A DNA stretch of 64,000 nucleotides from an uncultured Treponema sp. (lineage in GTDB: Bacteria > Spirochaetota > Spirochaetia > Treponematales > Treponemataceae). The notes beneath the pieces are model-generated. The model saw only the letters and a list, made by a program, of their open reading frames with translations, had not been told where the DNA came from and ran no database searches. Below are positions 33,122-42,484 of the stretch, piece after piece. The stretch lies in NCBI GenBank assembly GCA_905372235.1, contig CAJPOF010000004.1, forward strand, positions 5,340 to 69,339, written 5' to 3'. Each line of letters starts with the position of its first letter. The first letter of the stretch is position 1. Made by a program: the position numbers and the translations under genes.

Positions 33122-34309
33122 ATGAAATTTAACATAACTGGAAAAATACTCGCCGCGCTTATCGTGCCGCTATTTTTTCTATACGGCTGCGCCTCCACAG
33201 GAAAGCCTATGGAAAATGCGGCGCATGAGCCAGTCTCTTTAACCCTACTTTTTGGCGGAGACATAATGGCGCATGAAGAAAATTTTTCCATGAAGGATTT
33301 TTCCCTTATTTGGACTGACGTAAAACCTCTTGTGTCAGGCGCGGATTTTTCGTTCGCAAACATAGAATCTCCGGTTATGGATTCCAAAAAATGGGAAGGA
33401 TACCCCAGGTTCAACATGCACTCCGACTACGTAAGAAAAGCAATAGAGGCGGGATTCAACGTTTTTTCGCTAGCAAACAACCACTCAAACGATCAGGGGC
33501 TTATCGGGCTTTATTCAACAAGAAAGACATTCTGTGATTTGAAGGAAGAACTTAAAGGCTCTGAAAGACCTATATATTTTTCGGGCATAAAGGATAAATC
33601 GCTTGAAGATGATTTTGACTATACAATCATAGAAAAAAACGGTTTCAGGATTCTTTTTGTCGCAATCACGGAACTTCTGAACCTTCCGCCCTACTACAAC
33701 AAAACCTTGAACTATGTTCCGCCTACAGAAAACGAAAGGAAAAAACTTACCCGCTTCATAAAAAAAACAAGGATAGAACAAGAGGTAGATTTTTTTGTCC
33801 TTTCCGTTCATACAAGCGAGGAAGAATATGTTTCAAAGGTGGACGAAAGTCGGAAGGCTTTATACAGAGACTTTCTTGAAAGCGGAGCGGATATCGTATG
33901 GGCAAACCATCCGCACGTCATAAGGGAATATGAGATTTATGGCGACTCAAAAACTTCCCTTGTAAAAAAACTTATTTTCTACGGGAACGGGAACACTATA
34001 AGCGGACAGAGACGGAATCCCATGTTTTCAAAACCTGAAAATCCACGTGAATACACGGGAGACGGACTGTTGTTTGAAGTAAAACTTACAAAGCACTATA
34101 ATGAAGACGTTCCGCAGGTTTCAGTGACCGAGACAAAGGCTCACTACATAACCACATACATAGATACCGAAAGAAATTTTCTCGTGAAAAAACTTGATGA
34201 AGATTTCATAAACGACCTTAATAAAGAAAACAGAACCGAATGGGCTTCATACATCGCCCGCCGGAAAGAAATAACGGAAAAAACAAAGGAAACTTTTATA
34301 TGGCAATAG
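33122..34309 (+). CDS. CapA-family lipoprotein (metallophosphoesterase-like)
   Basis: A 395-residue putative lipoprotein. A signal peptide ends in the lipobox LYGC, with the lipidated Cys at residue 23. The rest matches the CapA/PgsA family: LLFGGDIMAHE with the metal-binding Asp, FANIESPV, VFSLANNHSNDQG, and HTSEEEYV with NHPHVIREY towards the C-terminus. In bacilli CapA takes part in poly-gamma-glutamate export, but many family members occur without the other genes; none is visible here. The start codon lacks a strong Shine-Dalgarno. The stop lies 10 bases inside the start of hrpA. Confidence 0.88.
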   Translation: MKFNITGKILAALIVPLFFLYGCASTGKPMENAAHEPVSLTLLFGGDIMAHEENFSMKDFSLIWTDVKPLVSGADFSFANIESPVMDSKKWEGYPRFNMHSDYVRKAIEAGFNVFSLANNHSNDQGLIGLYSTRKTFCDLKEELKGSERPIYFSGIKDKSLEDDFDYTIIEKNGFRILFVAITELLNLPPYYNKTLNYVPPTENERKKLTRFIKKTRIEQEVDFFVLSVHTSEEEYVSKVDESRKALYRDFLESGADIVWANHPHVIREYEIYGDSKTSLVKKLIFYGNGNTISGQRRNPMFSKPENPREYTGDGLLFEVKLTKHYNEDVPQVSVTETKAHYITTYIDTERNFLVKKLDEDFINDLNKENRTEWASYIARRKEITEKTKETFIWQ

Positions 34310-36834
34310 ACTACAAATCCCTTCCTGTATACGAACAGAAAGAAAGAATCCTTGAGGCGCTCAAAGAAAACCAGGTTATTGTCGTCCAAAGCCCCACAGG
34401 CTCAGGAAAGACAACCCAAATCCCTGTAATACTTCACGAAGCCGGATACGACTCGACAGGAATGATTGCCGTAACGCAGCCCAGAAGGATAGCCGCGCTC
34501 AGCGTAAGCGAGTTCATATCAAAACAGCTTGGCACAAGCTATCCGGGACTTGTCGGCTACAAGATGAGATTCGAGGACAAGACGAACGAAACCACAAAAA
34601 TCAAGATAATGACAGACGGAATGCTTCTTCAGGAGATGAAACTTGATCCGTGGCTTTCAAAATATTCTGTCATCATGGTTGACGAGGCGCATGAAAGGTC
34701 TTTGAACATAGATTTTGCGCTCGGACTTCTTAAACGAGTCCTTGAGGTAAGAAAAGAATTCAAGATAATCGTAAGTTCCGCAACCATGAACGCAGAGGCT
34801 TTCTCTCAGTATTTCGGACTTTGCCCGATTGTGACTATAGACACGGTAACTTTTCCGGTCGCCATGGTATACGATCCGCCAAAGATTCCCGCCTCCACCA
34901 TAAGCGAAGAAGCGTCGGACATGCTTCTTCAAAAAATAGGAGAAACCGTCAGGCGGGTTCTTGACAACGGAGATGACGGAGGAATACTCATATTTCTTCC
35001 CGGCGAAAAAATCATAAAGGACTGCATGAGGTATCTTGACCACAGCCACTATGCCTCCAAGCTCCATACCCTGCCGCTTTACGGAAGGCTTTCAAAAGAA
35101 GACCAGGAACGAGTGTTCCTTGAGCCGCCAAAAGGAAAAAAGAAGGTAATAATCTCCACAAATATAGCAGAAACTTCCGTGACAATAGCTGACATAACCA
35201 CGGTGATAGATTCCGGACTTGCAAAACTGAATTTTTACAATCCAAGGACATTCACTTCCACGTTAAGCGAGACACAGGTCTCAAAAGCCAGCTGCAATCA
35301 AAGGCGAGGCAGGGCGGGTCGCACAAGAGAGGGAACCTGCTACCGCCTTTACGGAAGAAAGGATTTTGAAAGCCGTCCGCTTTATACGACTGAAGAAATC
35401 TACAGGACTGATTTAAGCGAAGTCGTTCTTCAGATGGCGGATCTTGGAATCACCGATTTCATGGGATTTGACTTCATCTCTCATCCCGGAAAGGAAGGAA
35501 TAATCGGAGCGATAGATACCCTTGATATGCTCGGAGCGCTTGACGAAGAAAGAAACCTTAGCTCCATCGGAAAACTAATGGTTAATTTTCCGCTTGAACC
35601 CAGGGTATCAAGGATAATTGTTGAATCAATAATGAAATATCCCGATGTTATGGAAGAAGTCCTTATAGCATCGTCCTTCCTTTCTGCGAATTCGCCTTAT
35701 GTTCTTCCGCCGGGAGAGGAAATGGAGGCAAGAAAGGCACACCACCGCTTCCAGGAAATTGAAGGAGATTTTGTCTCATACCTGAAACTTTTTTCCGAAT
35801 TCACAAATTCCCAGAACAAGGCGATGTTCTGCGAAAAAAACTATCTTGACCTCAGAATGATGCTAGAAATCCAGAACATAGACGAACAGTTAAAAGAAAT
35901 CGTAGGACACATGGGACTTCCGATAGTCGGAGGCGGCGGCAAGTCGGATTATCTTACCTGCATAGCGTCGGGAATGATACAGTTCGTCTGCGAAAGAAGC
36001 GGAAGAGAATCCTATAGAAGCCTGACAGCCGACAAGATTTTCATACATCCCGGAAGCGTAATGTTCAGGAAAGAACCTCTTTACATAGTGGCAGGCGAGA
36101 TAGTAAGAACATCAAGAATGTTTGCGATGAGCGTTTCGCCGCTTACAAGGAACATCCTCGGAAAACTTTCAGATGACATACTTCCAAGACTGGATGCCGC
36201 ATCAAGTCATTCCGGGAAAAACGCCTCACAGAAAAAAGAAAGAAACAAAAACTTTCTAGAAAAATCCTATGGTTCTGAAGGAAAGCGTACATTCAATCTT
36301 TCAGGAACCTGCTTCACGGTAGAAAAAATAAAAGGAAGGAACACAGTGATTCTTCCTGTAGAAGAACTAAAACGCGCGCTTAAAAACGCAGGTTCAGATA
36401 AAAATGATGTTCCTAAAGGGCTATGCGGAAAAATTGTCTATCCGGACGGCTACAGCCTTTTCGAGGACGTCAAGATGAGCCAAATACTTAACCTTTCCGC
36501 CCACATAGATTTCACCCCTCTAAACGGAAAAAAATGGAACAGGAATCTGAACATCAGCATAGACGAAAAGAACGCCGCAGAAAACCTCACGTGCGCAATA
36601 GAGAATGTGCTTAAAGTCGCGGAGGCAAAAAAGAAATCAAAATCCTATGGGCTTATCGCCCTCTACACCAACGGAAACGGAAATTACTGGACAAAGGTTT
36701 CAAAAGGACTTCATACGGCGGTCAAGGAAAGCATATATTCGCTTGAGACTCTTGTAGACAAAGAGGATTTTTTCACAAAGGAAGAGCAGTCAAAGATAAA
36801 CAAAATCTACAGACTGCTGAACAGCGTTCTTTAG
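34300..36834 (+). CDS. hrpA: DEAH-box ATP-dependent RNA helicase, HrpA type
   Basis: An 844-residue helicase of the DEAH family. Visible motifs: I PTGSGKTTQ (about residue 28), Ia TQPRRIAA, II VDEAHERS, III SSATMNAE, V ISTNIAETSVTI, and VI QRRGRAGR. The helicase-associated (HA2) and OB regions follow. It is shorter than enterobacterial HrpA (about 1300 residues), like other compact bacterial homologues. The ATG at 34300 has AAGGAA upstream and overlaps the capA-like stop by 10 bases. Its stop interlocks with that of the convergent HEAT-repeat gene. Confidence 0.93.
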   Translation: MAIDYKSLPVYEQKERILEALKENQVIVVQSPTGSGKTTQIPVILHEAGYDSTGMIAVTQPRRIAALSVSEFISKQLGTSYPGLVGYKMRFEDKTNETTKIKIMTDGMLLQEMKLDPWLSKYSVIMVDEAHERSLNIDFALGLLKRVLEVRKEFKIIVSSATMNAEAFSQYFGLCPIVTIDTVTFPVAMVYDPPKIPASTISEEASDMLLQKIGETVRRVLDNGDDGGILIFLPGEKIIKDCMRYLDHSHYASKLHTLPLYGRLSKEDQERVFLEPPKGKKKVIISTNIAETSVTIADITTVIDSGLAKLNFYNPRTFTSTLSETQVSKASCNQRRGRAGRTREGTCYRLYGRKDFESRPLYTTEEIYRTDLSEVVLQMADLGITDFMGFDFISHPGKEGIIGAIDTLDMLGALDEERNLSSIGKLMVNFPLEPRVSRIIVESIMKYPDVMEEVLIASSFLSANSPYVLPPGEEMEARKAHHRFQEIEGDFVSYLKLFSEFTNSQNKAMFCEKNYLDLRMMLEIQNIDEQLKEIVGHMGLPIVGGGGKSDYLTCIASGMIQFVCERSGRESYRSLTADKIFIHPGSVMFRKEPLYIVAGEIVRTSRMFAMSVSPLTRNILGKLSDDILPRLDAASSHSGKNASQKKERNKNFLEKSYGSEGKRTFNLSGTCFTVEKIKGRNTVILPVEELKRALKNAGSDKNDVPKGLCGKIVYPDGYSLFEDVKMSQILNLSAHIDFTPLNGKKWNRNLNISIDEKNAAENLTCAIENVLKVAEAKKKSKSYGLIALYTNGNGNYWTKVSKGLHTAVKESIYSLETLVDKEDFFTKEEQSKINKIYRLLNSVL

Positions 36835-38321
36835 TTCCCATTGCTCTTTGCGCCATCCTTGTTTTCTTCAGCCTCGTCTTTTATGCCAAGGATTTTCTTT
36901 GCCGTATTCCTGTTGGAGTCCTTGGCTTTTCCATCCTTTGCTATAGCCTGAACGAACGGAAGGGCGGCTTCGTAGCGGCCTTTTCTGTAAAGTTCAAGCC
37001 CCTGGCTTACAGTTACGGCATCTTTTGACTGAAGATAGAGAATGTCTATCTCGCCGTAAGAAGGACGGGCATATTTTATGAAAAGTTTTCCAAGCGAAGC
37101 TCTAAGGTCTTTTCTTCTGTCGTCTTTAAGCACGTCTTTGGAAAGCTCTATTATCTCGCTCTCACCCGCTTCTCCGTTTTCAAAAAGAGCCTCGCATATC
37201 ATCTTTTTTGTAGCGTCGGGAACTTTCTTTTCCTTCAACTGAGAGACAAGAAACTCGTTTCCTTGGGAAGTGTTCATTTTTGCGATGGCAGGATAACATT
37301 CCTTTTTCACCGCATTTTCAGAATCGTTTTTTGAGCGATATATAAGATATTCAAGCGCATCCGTAAGCGAAAGTTCCTTTGAAGCCTTTATCGCCTCAAT
37401 CCTCACTTTGTAGTGGTCGTCCCTTATGGCTTGGATAATAAGATTTGTCGCCTTCTTTTCGTCCGGAAAATTGGAAAGACCTTTTATGCAGTACTGCCTC
37501 ATGTTCGGGTCTCCCTTCTGGAAAAGGTCTATAAGCACGGGAACTGCCTCCGCCTTCTTCATGTTTCCGATTGCCTCGCAGGCATACATCCGGACAAAGC
37601 CGTTTTCATCTTCGTCCTGGGCTATTTTCACGATGGAATCAAAGGTTTCCACGGCGTTCATCTCGCCTAAAGTCCGCATCAAAGCCTGCCTTTGCGGAAC
37701 GGTAAGATCGTCTTTTTCAAGATAACGTGAAAGATATTCGGCTTCCTTTTTTCCGCCGGTTTTTCCAAGAGCGCTAAGAGCGCCCGAAAAATATTTTTCC
37801 TCGCCGGTTTCAAGAAGTTTTACCAATGCAGGGGCGGCGGCGGAAGACTTAACGTCAGCCACGTAAAGAAAACATTTTTCGACCATGGAATCCTTTGTGT
37901 CATACGGATCGTCAAGAATTTCAACGGCATAATCCTCAAGACAAGGATCTTTCAGTTTTGAAAAATATTCAAGAATCTTCATTTTTATCTCGCCGTTAGA
38001 AGTACCTAAAAAAACATCATAAAGTTCGTCGATAAACCTTGGGTCGTCCGAATCAAGAATCTTGTCGATTGTGCCGCTTATCTCGCCGGGAGTCCCAAAT
38101 CGTATCGATTCCGTGTAGGATTTTTTGTCCGTTCCGTCCGGATCCCGCCTTTCCGCCTCATGAAGTTTTTCTGCATCCGCAGGAACGGGACGTTTTGCGC
38201 CCGGAATTTCCACAACAAAATCTGAAATTTCTTGATTTTCTTCAGAAGATTTTTCTTCGACCGAAAAAAACGGAAAACTCACAAAAAGCGCAATAAAGGC
38301 AATAAAAAATATTTTTTTCAT
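36831..38321 (-). CDS. Exported HEAT-repeat protein
   Basis: A 496-residue protein with a signal peptide (about residues 1-22, MKKIFFIAFIALFVSF...) and a Glu/Asp-rich linker. It then has a long array of HEAT-like helical pairs (about 70-430), with recurring forms such as APALVKLLETGEE, MYACEAIGNMKKAEAVPVL and YCIKGLSNFPDE. The C-terminus is Lys/Glu rich. Probably a periplasmic scaffold; no enzymatic motif. GGAG lies 9 bases before the ATG at 38321, and the start overlaps the tgt stop by 4 bases, making it the last gene of the dut-lptF-lptG-tgt cluster. Confidence 0.85.
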   Translation of the reverse strand: MKKIFFIAFIALFVSFPFFSVEEKSSEENQEISDFVVEIPGAKRPVPADAEKLHEAERRDPDGTDKKSYTESIRFGTPGEISGTIDKILDSDDPRFIDELYDVFLGTSNGEIKMKILEYFSKLKDPCLEDYAVEILDDPYDTKDSMVEKCFLYVADVKSSAAAPALVKLLETGEEKYFSGALSALGKTGGKKEAEYLSRYLEKDDLTVPQRQALMRTLGEMNAVETFDSIVKIAQDEDENGFVRMYACEAIGNMKKAEAVPVLIDLFQKGDPNMRQYCIKGLSNFPDEKKATNLIIQAIRDDHYKVRIEAIKASKELSLTDALEYLIYRSKNDSENAVKKECYPAIAKMNTSQGNEFLVSQLKEKKVPDATKKMICEALFENGEAGESEIIELSKDVLKDDRRKDLRASLGKLFIKYARPSYGEIDILYLQSKDAVTVSQGLELYRKGRYEAALPFVQAIAKDGKAKDSNRNTAKKILGIKDEAEENKDGAKSNGN

Positions 38322-39457
38322 ATTATTTCTCCTTTTCCGAACCGGAACAGATAATCTTTTTTGAAAGAGCAGAACCTGTCTTCCTCGATGGAAAGCCTTA
38401 TTTCCTTCATCAGATTGTTCAAAAAATACAGGTTGTGGTAGCTTGCAAGCATAGAACCCAATATCTCCTGCTCCTTGAAAAGATGCCTTAGGTATGCCCT
38501 TGAATAAGTCCTGCAGACCTTGCAGCCGCACTCCTCGTCCACAGGCGAAAAATCGTGTCTGAACCTTTCCTGCTTTATTGAAAGCATTCCGTTGTGCGTA
38601 AAATAAGAGCCGTTTCTTGCGTTCCTTGTGGGAAGCACGCAATCGAACATATCTACTCCGTTATCCACCGCCTCAAAAATGTATTCGGGAGTTCCTATTC
38701 CCATGACGTACACAGGTTTTTCGCGTGGAAGAAGTTCCGTCGTATATGCAAGGAATTCATTGAAAGCCTCTTTTGGCTCTCCGACGCTAAGCCCTCCGAT
38801 TGCGATTCCCGAAAAATCAAGCGACGAGACAAATTCCGCACTTTTTAAACGCAAATCCTTGTAGAAATTTCCCTGCACAATCGGAAAAAGTTCTCCTTGG
38901 TAGCCAGCCTCTTTTTCCTTTTCCCAAGCGGCTTTTGCCCTAAGAAGCCAATCCGATGTGATTTTAAGGTCATGTTCCGCCCGGCTTTTTTCCGTTCCCC
39001 ACGGCGTGCATATATCAAGCTGCATCTGTATGTCCGAATTGAATTTCACCTGAGTTTCCACTACGTTTTCCGGCGTGAAAAGATGGTAGCTTCCGTCGAT
39101 ATGGCTTTGAAACCTCACGCCCTCGTCGCTTATCTTTCTAAGCTGACTAAGGCTAAACACCTGAAAACCGCCTGAATCCGTAAGGAAGTTTCCTTTGTAT
39201 CCTGAAAAACCGTGCAGTCCGCCGGCTTCCTTTATAAGATCCGCTCCCGGACGAAGGTAGCAGTGGTATGTGTTCGAAAGTATTATCTCAAAACCGATTT
39301 CGTTTATGTCGTCCTTGGAAAGAGCCTTTACCGTGGCGTTAGTTCCGACCGGCATGAACACGGGGGTGCTTACATTTCCGTGAGGAAGAGCGAGCGTTCC
39401 CGTCCTTGCCCTTGAATCCTTGCTTGTATGGCGGATGTCAAAAATTTTTGTACCCAT
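38318..39457 (-). CDS. tgt: Queuine tRNA-ribosyltransferase
   Basis: A 379-residue zinc enzyme exchanging guanine-34 for preQ1 in tRNAs for Asp, Asn, His and Tyr. Motifs include the base-binding region LTDSGGFQVFSL, VQGNFYKDLR, the GGLSVGEPK loop, MFDCVLPTRNARNG and the zinc ligands CGCKVCRTYSRAYLRH. The ATG at 39457 (MGTKIFDI) has AGGA upstream; the longer frame to 39577 overlaps the LptG-like gene and has no site. Last-but-one gene of the minus-strand cluster. Confidence 0.97.
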   Translation of the reverse strand: MGTKIFDIRHTSKDSRARTGTLALPHGNVSTPVFMPVGTNATVKALSKDDINEIGFEIILSNTYHCYLRPGADLIKEAGGLHGFSGYKGNFLTDSGGFQVFSLSQLRKISDEGVRFQSHIDGSYHLFTPENVVETQVKFNSDIQMQLDICTPWGTEKSRAEHDLKITSDWLLRAKAAWEKEKEAGYQGELFPIVQGNFYKDLRLKSAEFVSSLDFSGIAIGGLSVGEPKEAFNEFLAYTTELLPREKPVYVMGIGTPEYIFEAVDNGVDMFDCVLPTRNARNGSYFTHNGMLSIKQERFRHDFSPVDEECGCKVCRTYSRAYLRHLFKEQEILGSMLASYHNLYFLNNLMKEIRLSIEEDRFCSFKKDYLFRFGKGEII

Positions 39458-39476
39458 AAAAAATCCTTTTATTGAA

Positions 39477-40553
39477 CTATGTTCTAGCGTATCTAAGAAG
39501 AACCGCGTTTGCAAGCACAAAGAAGAAGACCGGAAACCACGCCCCCATGAACGGCGATATGTAGCCGAATTTCGCAAGCAGCATGGTAACCATCTGCATC
39601 ACATAAAAAAGAACGGCGGAGGAAATAGAAAGCGAAAGGCTTATCACAAGCACGTTCTTTCTTGACTTTCCTGAAAGCGCAATCGAAAGGAACACCACGA
39701 TGAACACAACACATGGAAAGGCGAATTTTTTGTAGTACACGGAAAGTTCCTCGTTATACGGAAGCCCCACCCGCTTCAGATGCTCTATATAAATTTTTGC
39801 GTCCTTTGTGTTTATCTCCTCGATTGAGACGGAATTGTTCCTGAAAGTCTCGCAAGGCTCTGAAAGTTTTTCCAAAAGTTCAGGTTCGGGATACATAGTC
39901 TGAATCTTTCCGTCGGAATATTTGTATTCAAGGGGGTCTTGAAGCCTCCAGAATTGCTTTTCCTCGTTCCAGTATGCGGATTCCGCCCTGATTATGGAGT
40001 TCAACGATTTATCTTCGTTCCTGAAAAGAAGCGTAAGGTCATAAAGTTTTTTCTGGCTTTCCTCGTAAAGCTGAGCCTTGTACACAAGAAAGCCGTTGTC
40101 CGAAAGCACAACCACGCCGTTGTTATTCAGAGAGACGGTTTCGGAAAGGAGCGTGTTCTGCATCTCCTTTTTTTTTGCATATGTCGGAACTACAATCTTA
40201 TCCTCGAATATAAAAAGAAAAAAACTCATTGCGAATGCAAAAATCAAAAGCGGCATAGTAAATCTTGTAAGCGAGACCCCGGATGCGAACACCGCTGTAA
40301 GTTCGTTGGACGCATGCAGATCGCTGAGCGTATACGCCACCGCAAAAAGGATTCCAATCGGAACCGAATACCAAAGCGTCTTAGGAACATAAAGCAGCAT
40401 AAGGTGGGTTACCTGAGCTGCGCTCACATCGTTCTGTATAAATTTCCAGAGATTCATAAGAAGGTCTACAAGCACAAGAACAAGGGCAAAAAATCCCATC
40501 GCTCCAATGAATATCGGAAAAAATCTCTTGAAAATATACTTTACAAGTTTCAT
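39477..40553 (-). CDS. LptF/LptG-family permease (second copy)
   Basis: A 358-residue YjgP/YjgQ-type membrane protein: three N-terminal helices, an extracytoplasmic beta-jellyroll-like domain (about residues 115-260) and three C-terminal helices. In Gram-negative bacteria LptF and LptG form the membrane part of the LPS-export ABC transporter. Order after the other LptF/G gene suggests the LptG role. Start chosen at ATG 40553 (MKLVKYIFKRFF), 12 bases after the upstream stop. No ATPase (LptB) gene is in view. Confidence 0.85.
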   Translation of the reverse strand: MKLVKYIFKRFFPIFIGAMGFFALVLVLVDLLMNLWKFIQNDVSAAQVTHLMLLYVPKTLWYSVPIGILFAVAYTLSDLHASNELTAVFASGVSLTRFTMPLLIFAFAMSFFLFIFEDKIVVPTYAKKKEMQNTLLSETVSLNNNGVVVLSDNGFLVYKAQLYEESQKKLYDLTLLFRNEDKSLNSIIRAESAYWNEEKQFWRLQDPLEYKYSDGKIQTMYPEPELLEKLSEPCETFRNNSVSIEEINTKDAKIYIEHLKRVGLPYNEELSVYYKKFAFPCVVFIVVFLSIALSGKSRKNVLVISLSLSISSAVLFYVMQMVTMLLAKFGYISPFMGAWFPVFFFVLANAVLLRYART

Positions 40554-40564
40554 GCGGACGCCGC

Positions 40565-41857
40565 CTACCTTTTTTTCAAAAGGACATAGAAAAAAAGTCC
40601 CGAAACGCCTATCACCAAGTCGGGAAGCCACATGGCGACAACTCCGTTCATTCCGTTCCTGCTTGAAAAAATCTGCCCCAAAATCATCATCGCCCAATAA
40701 AGAACGCATATTATAAGCCCTACCACAAGACCTATAGTCTGCCCGTTGTGCTTTCCGAAAAGGAACGCAAGCGGAATCGCAAGAATCGCAAAAAAAATCG
40801 AACCGAAAGGAAGCGAAAATTTCTTGTAAAATTCCATAAGGTAAAGATTAAGCTGCCGTTTGTTTAGAGAGTCTTGTTTTTTTATGTTTTTTATCGTCCG
40901 CCCAAGGTCGTAGCTTGTCATTTCCCGTGGAGAAGTAACATAGTTCTGGCTGAAAAACATTGAGTCGAATATGTTCAGCGTGGCAAGGCCGCTGTCAAGG
41001 ACATCGTAGGTCCTTCTGTTTTTTCTGTCGAACAGCACCACCACGGAATCGCTCATGTTCATCTGCATAAGAACGCCCTCTTTCCTTGAACTTGAAAGCC
41101 TTGAAAGCCCGGAGACGATTATCCTCTGCTTTCCGTCAGCGCCTTTGTCAAAAAAAATAAGATCCTGAACAACGCCGTCTTTGATGTCCCCTATCACGAT
41201 TGTCGAGTCATTGAACCGTTTTATGGTGTTCGCCTCTATCTCGACACCGGGATTGGCGGAAAGAATCTGCCTGTAGAGCCTGTTGTAATTTATCGTTCCC
41301 ACCGGAAGAAGATAGTCGTTCACAAAAAACGAAAGCACGGAAATCAAAAGTCCCATTACAAGCACGGGAATCATTACCACCGCATAGCCCTGCCCCGATG
41401 CCCTTAAAATCAGAATCTCGTTGTCGCTCATGATTCGTCCGAGGCACATAAGAAATCCCACCAATGTTGCGAACGGAGCGGACTGGGCAATCACAAAAGG
41501 GAGCGTATAAGCCATCAGTTGGCAGACATTCCAAAAAGGAACACGCTTTTTTAAAATGCTTTCGGCAAGAAGAAGAATCTGGTTGCAGAAAAAAATCATG
41601 AAGAAAAAAAGGAATGCGACACAAAAATAAAGGAAAAGTTCCTTTACCACATATCGGACAAAAACTCTGTTTCCGAGTTTTCCTTTTCCAAGAAATTTCA
41701 CCTGAAATCCGTCTATAGAAAGATAGATTTTTTTCACGGAAGGAAAAATATACCGGTCGTAAATGCCGGAAATTTTATCTTTCAAAAAGACAAACGGTCC
41801 GGTTATTTTTCCAAAAATGCGTTCGATGAAATCAAGGAATGTGTCGAACAGGCTCAA
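40565..41857 (-). CDS. LptF/LptG-family permease (first copy)
   Basis: A 430-residue YjgP/YjgQ-type permease with an extra charged N-terminal segment of about 60 residues before the first helix. The pattern of three helices, a periplasmic beta domain and three helices is clear; the segments MSDNEILILRASGQGY and SLPFGSIFFAILAIPLAFLFG are characteristic of the family. It overlaps the dut stop by 4 bases. Its cargo is an open question, since treponemes studied so far lack conventional LPS. Confidence 0.87.
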   Translation of the reverse strand: MSLFDTFLDFIERIFGKITGPFVFLKDKISGIYDRYIFPSVKKIYLSIDGFQVKFLGKGKLGNRVFVRYVVKELFLYFCVAFLFFFMIFFCNQILLLAESILKKRVPFWNVCQLMAYTLPFVIAQSAPFATLVGFLMCLGRIMSDNEILILRASGQGYAVVMIPVLVMGLLISVLSFFVNDYLLPVGTINYNRLYRQILSANPGVEIEANTIKRFNDSTIVIGDIKDGVVQDLIFFDKGADGKQRIIVSGLSRLSSSRKEGVLMQMNMSDSVVVLFDRKNRRTYDVLDSGLATLNIFDSMFFSQNYVTSPREMTSYDLGRTIKNIKKQDSLNKRQLNLYLMEFYKKFSLPFGSIFFAILAIPLAFLFGKHNGQTIGLVVGLIICVLYWAMMILGQIFSSRNGMNGVVAMWLPDLVIGVSGLFFYVLLKKR

Positions 41858-42309
41858 GTGCTTACCCCGGTAGAACCGAATCCGCCAGAACCTCTTTCCG
41901 TGCTATCCAAAGACTCCGTGCGGACAAACACGCCCTGCGTCACGGAAGAAATCACAAGCTGAGCGATTCTGTCTCCGTTACGGATAACAAAATCCTCGTC
42001 CCCAAGGTTTATGAGTATGATGCATATTTCCCCCCGATAGTCGCTGTCTATAGTTCCGGGACTGTTCAGGACCGTTATGCCGTTTTTAAGCGAAAGCCCG
42101 CTTCTCGGCCTTACCTGGATTTCGTATCCTTCCGGAATGGAAACAAAAAGTCCCGTCGGGATAGCGGCTCTTTTTCCGGCTTTCAGAACGATTTCCTCTT
42201 CAAGAAAAGCACAGACATCACATCCTGCGCTTCCCGATGTCCTGTATTCAGGGATTTTTACACCGGGCTTTGAAACAAACTTAATCTCAAGTCTATCGGT
42301 TTTATTCAT
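41854..42309 (-). CDS. dut: dUTP diphosphatase
   Basis: A 151-residue trimeric dUTPase that removes dUTP and makes dUMP. All five motifs are visible: SAGCDVCA (1), RPRSGLSLKNGI (2-3, with the catalytic region GTIDSDYRGEI as motif 3), GDRIAQLV (4) and the C-terminal RGSGGFGSTG (5). No Shine-Dalgarno; an extended -10 lies 9 bases before the ATG. First gene of the cluster dut-lptF-lptG-tgt-HEAT. Confidence 0.97.
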   Translation of the reverse strand: MNKTDRLEIKFVSKPGVKIPEYRTSGSAGCDVCAFLEEEIVLKAGKRAAIPTGLFVSIPEGYEIQVRPRSGLSLKNGITVLNSPGTIDSDYRGEICIILINLGDEDFVIRNGDRIAQLVISSVTQGVFVRTESLDSTERGSGGFGSTGVST

Positions 42310-42318
42310 AACGGAACA

Positions 42319-42347
42319 ATTATAGCAAAAACGAAAAGTATTTGAAA
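42319..42347 (-). promoter_or_regulatory. Promoter of the dut cluster (near-leaderless)
   Basis: On the minus strand: TGCTATAAT with TATAAT at 42319-42324, 9 bases before the ATG at 42309, and a poor -35 (TTTCAA, 42342-42347). The expected transcript start is 2-3 bases before the ATG. Confidence 0.55.
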
Positions 42348-42484
42348 CAGAAACATCCGGAAGAAAAACTTTCTCCGATTTTTAAATCTCCGAAAAATAA
42401 ATAAAATCTCATTACTTAAAAAATGAAAACACAATGCAAAGTCTGAAAAATCTATTTTCCGTGAAAATTGCAAGTCTTAAAAAA

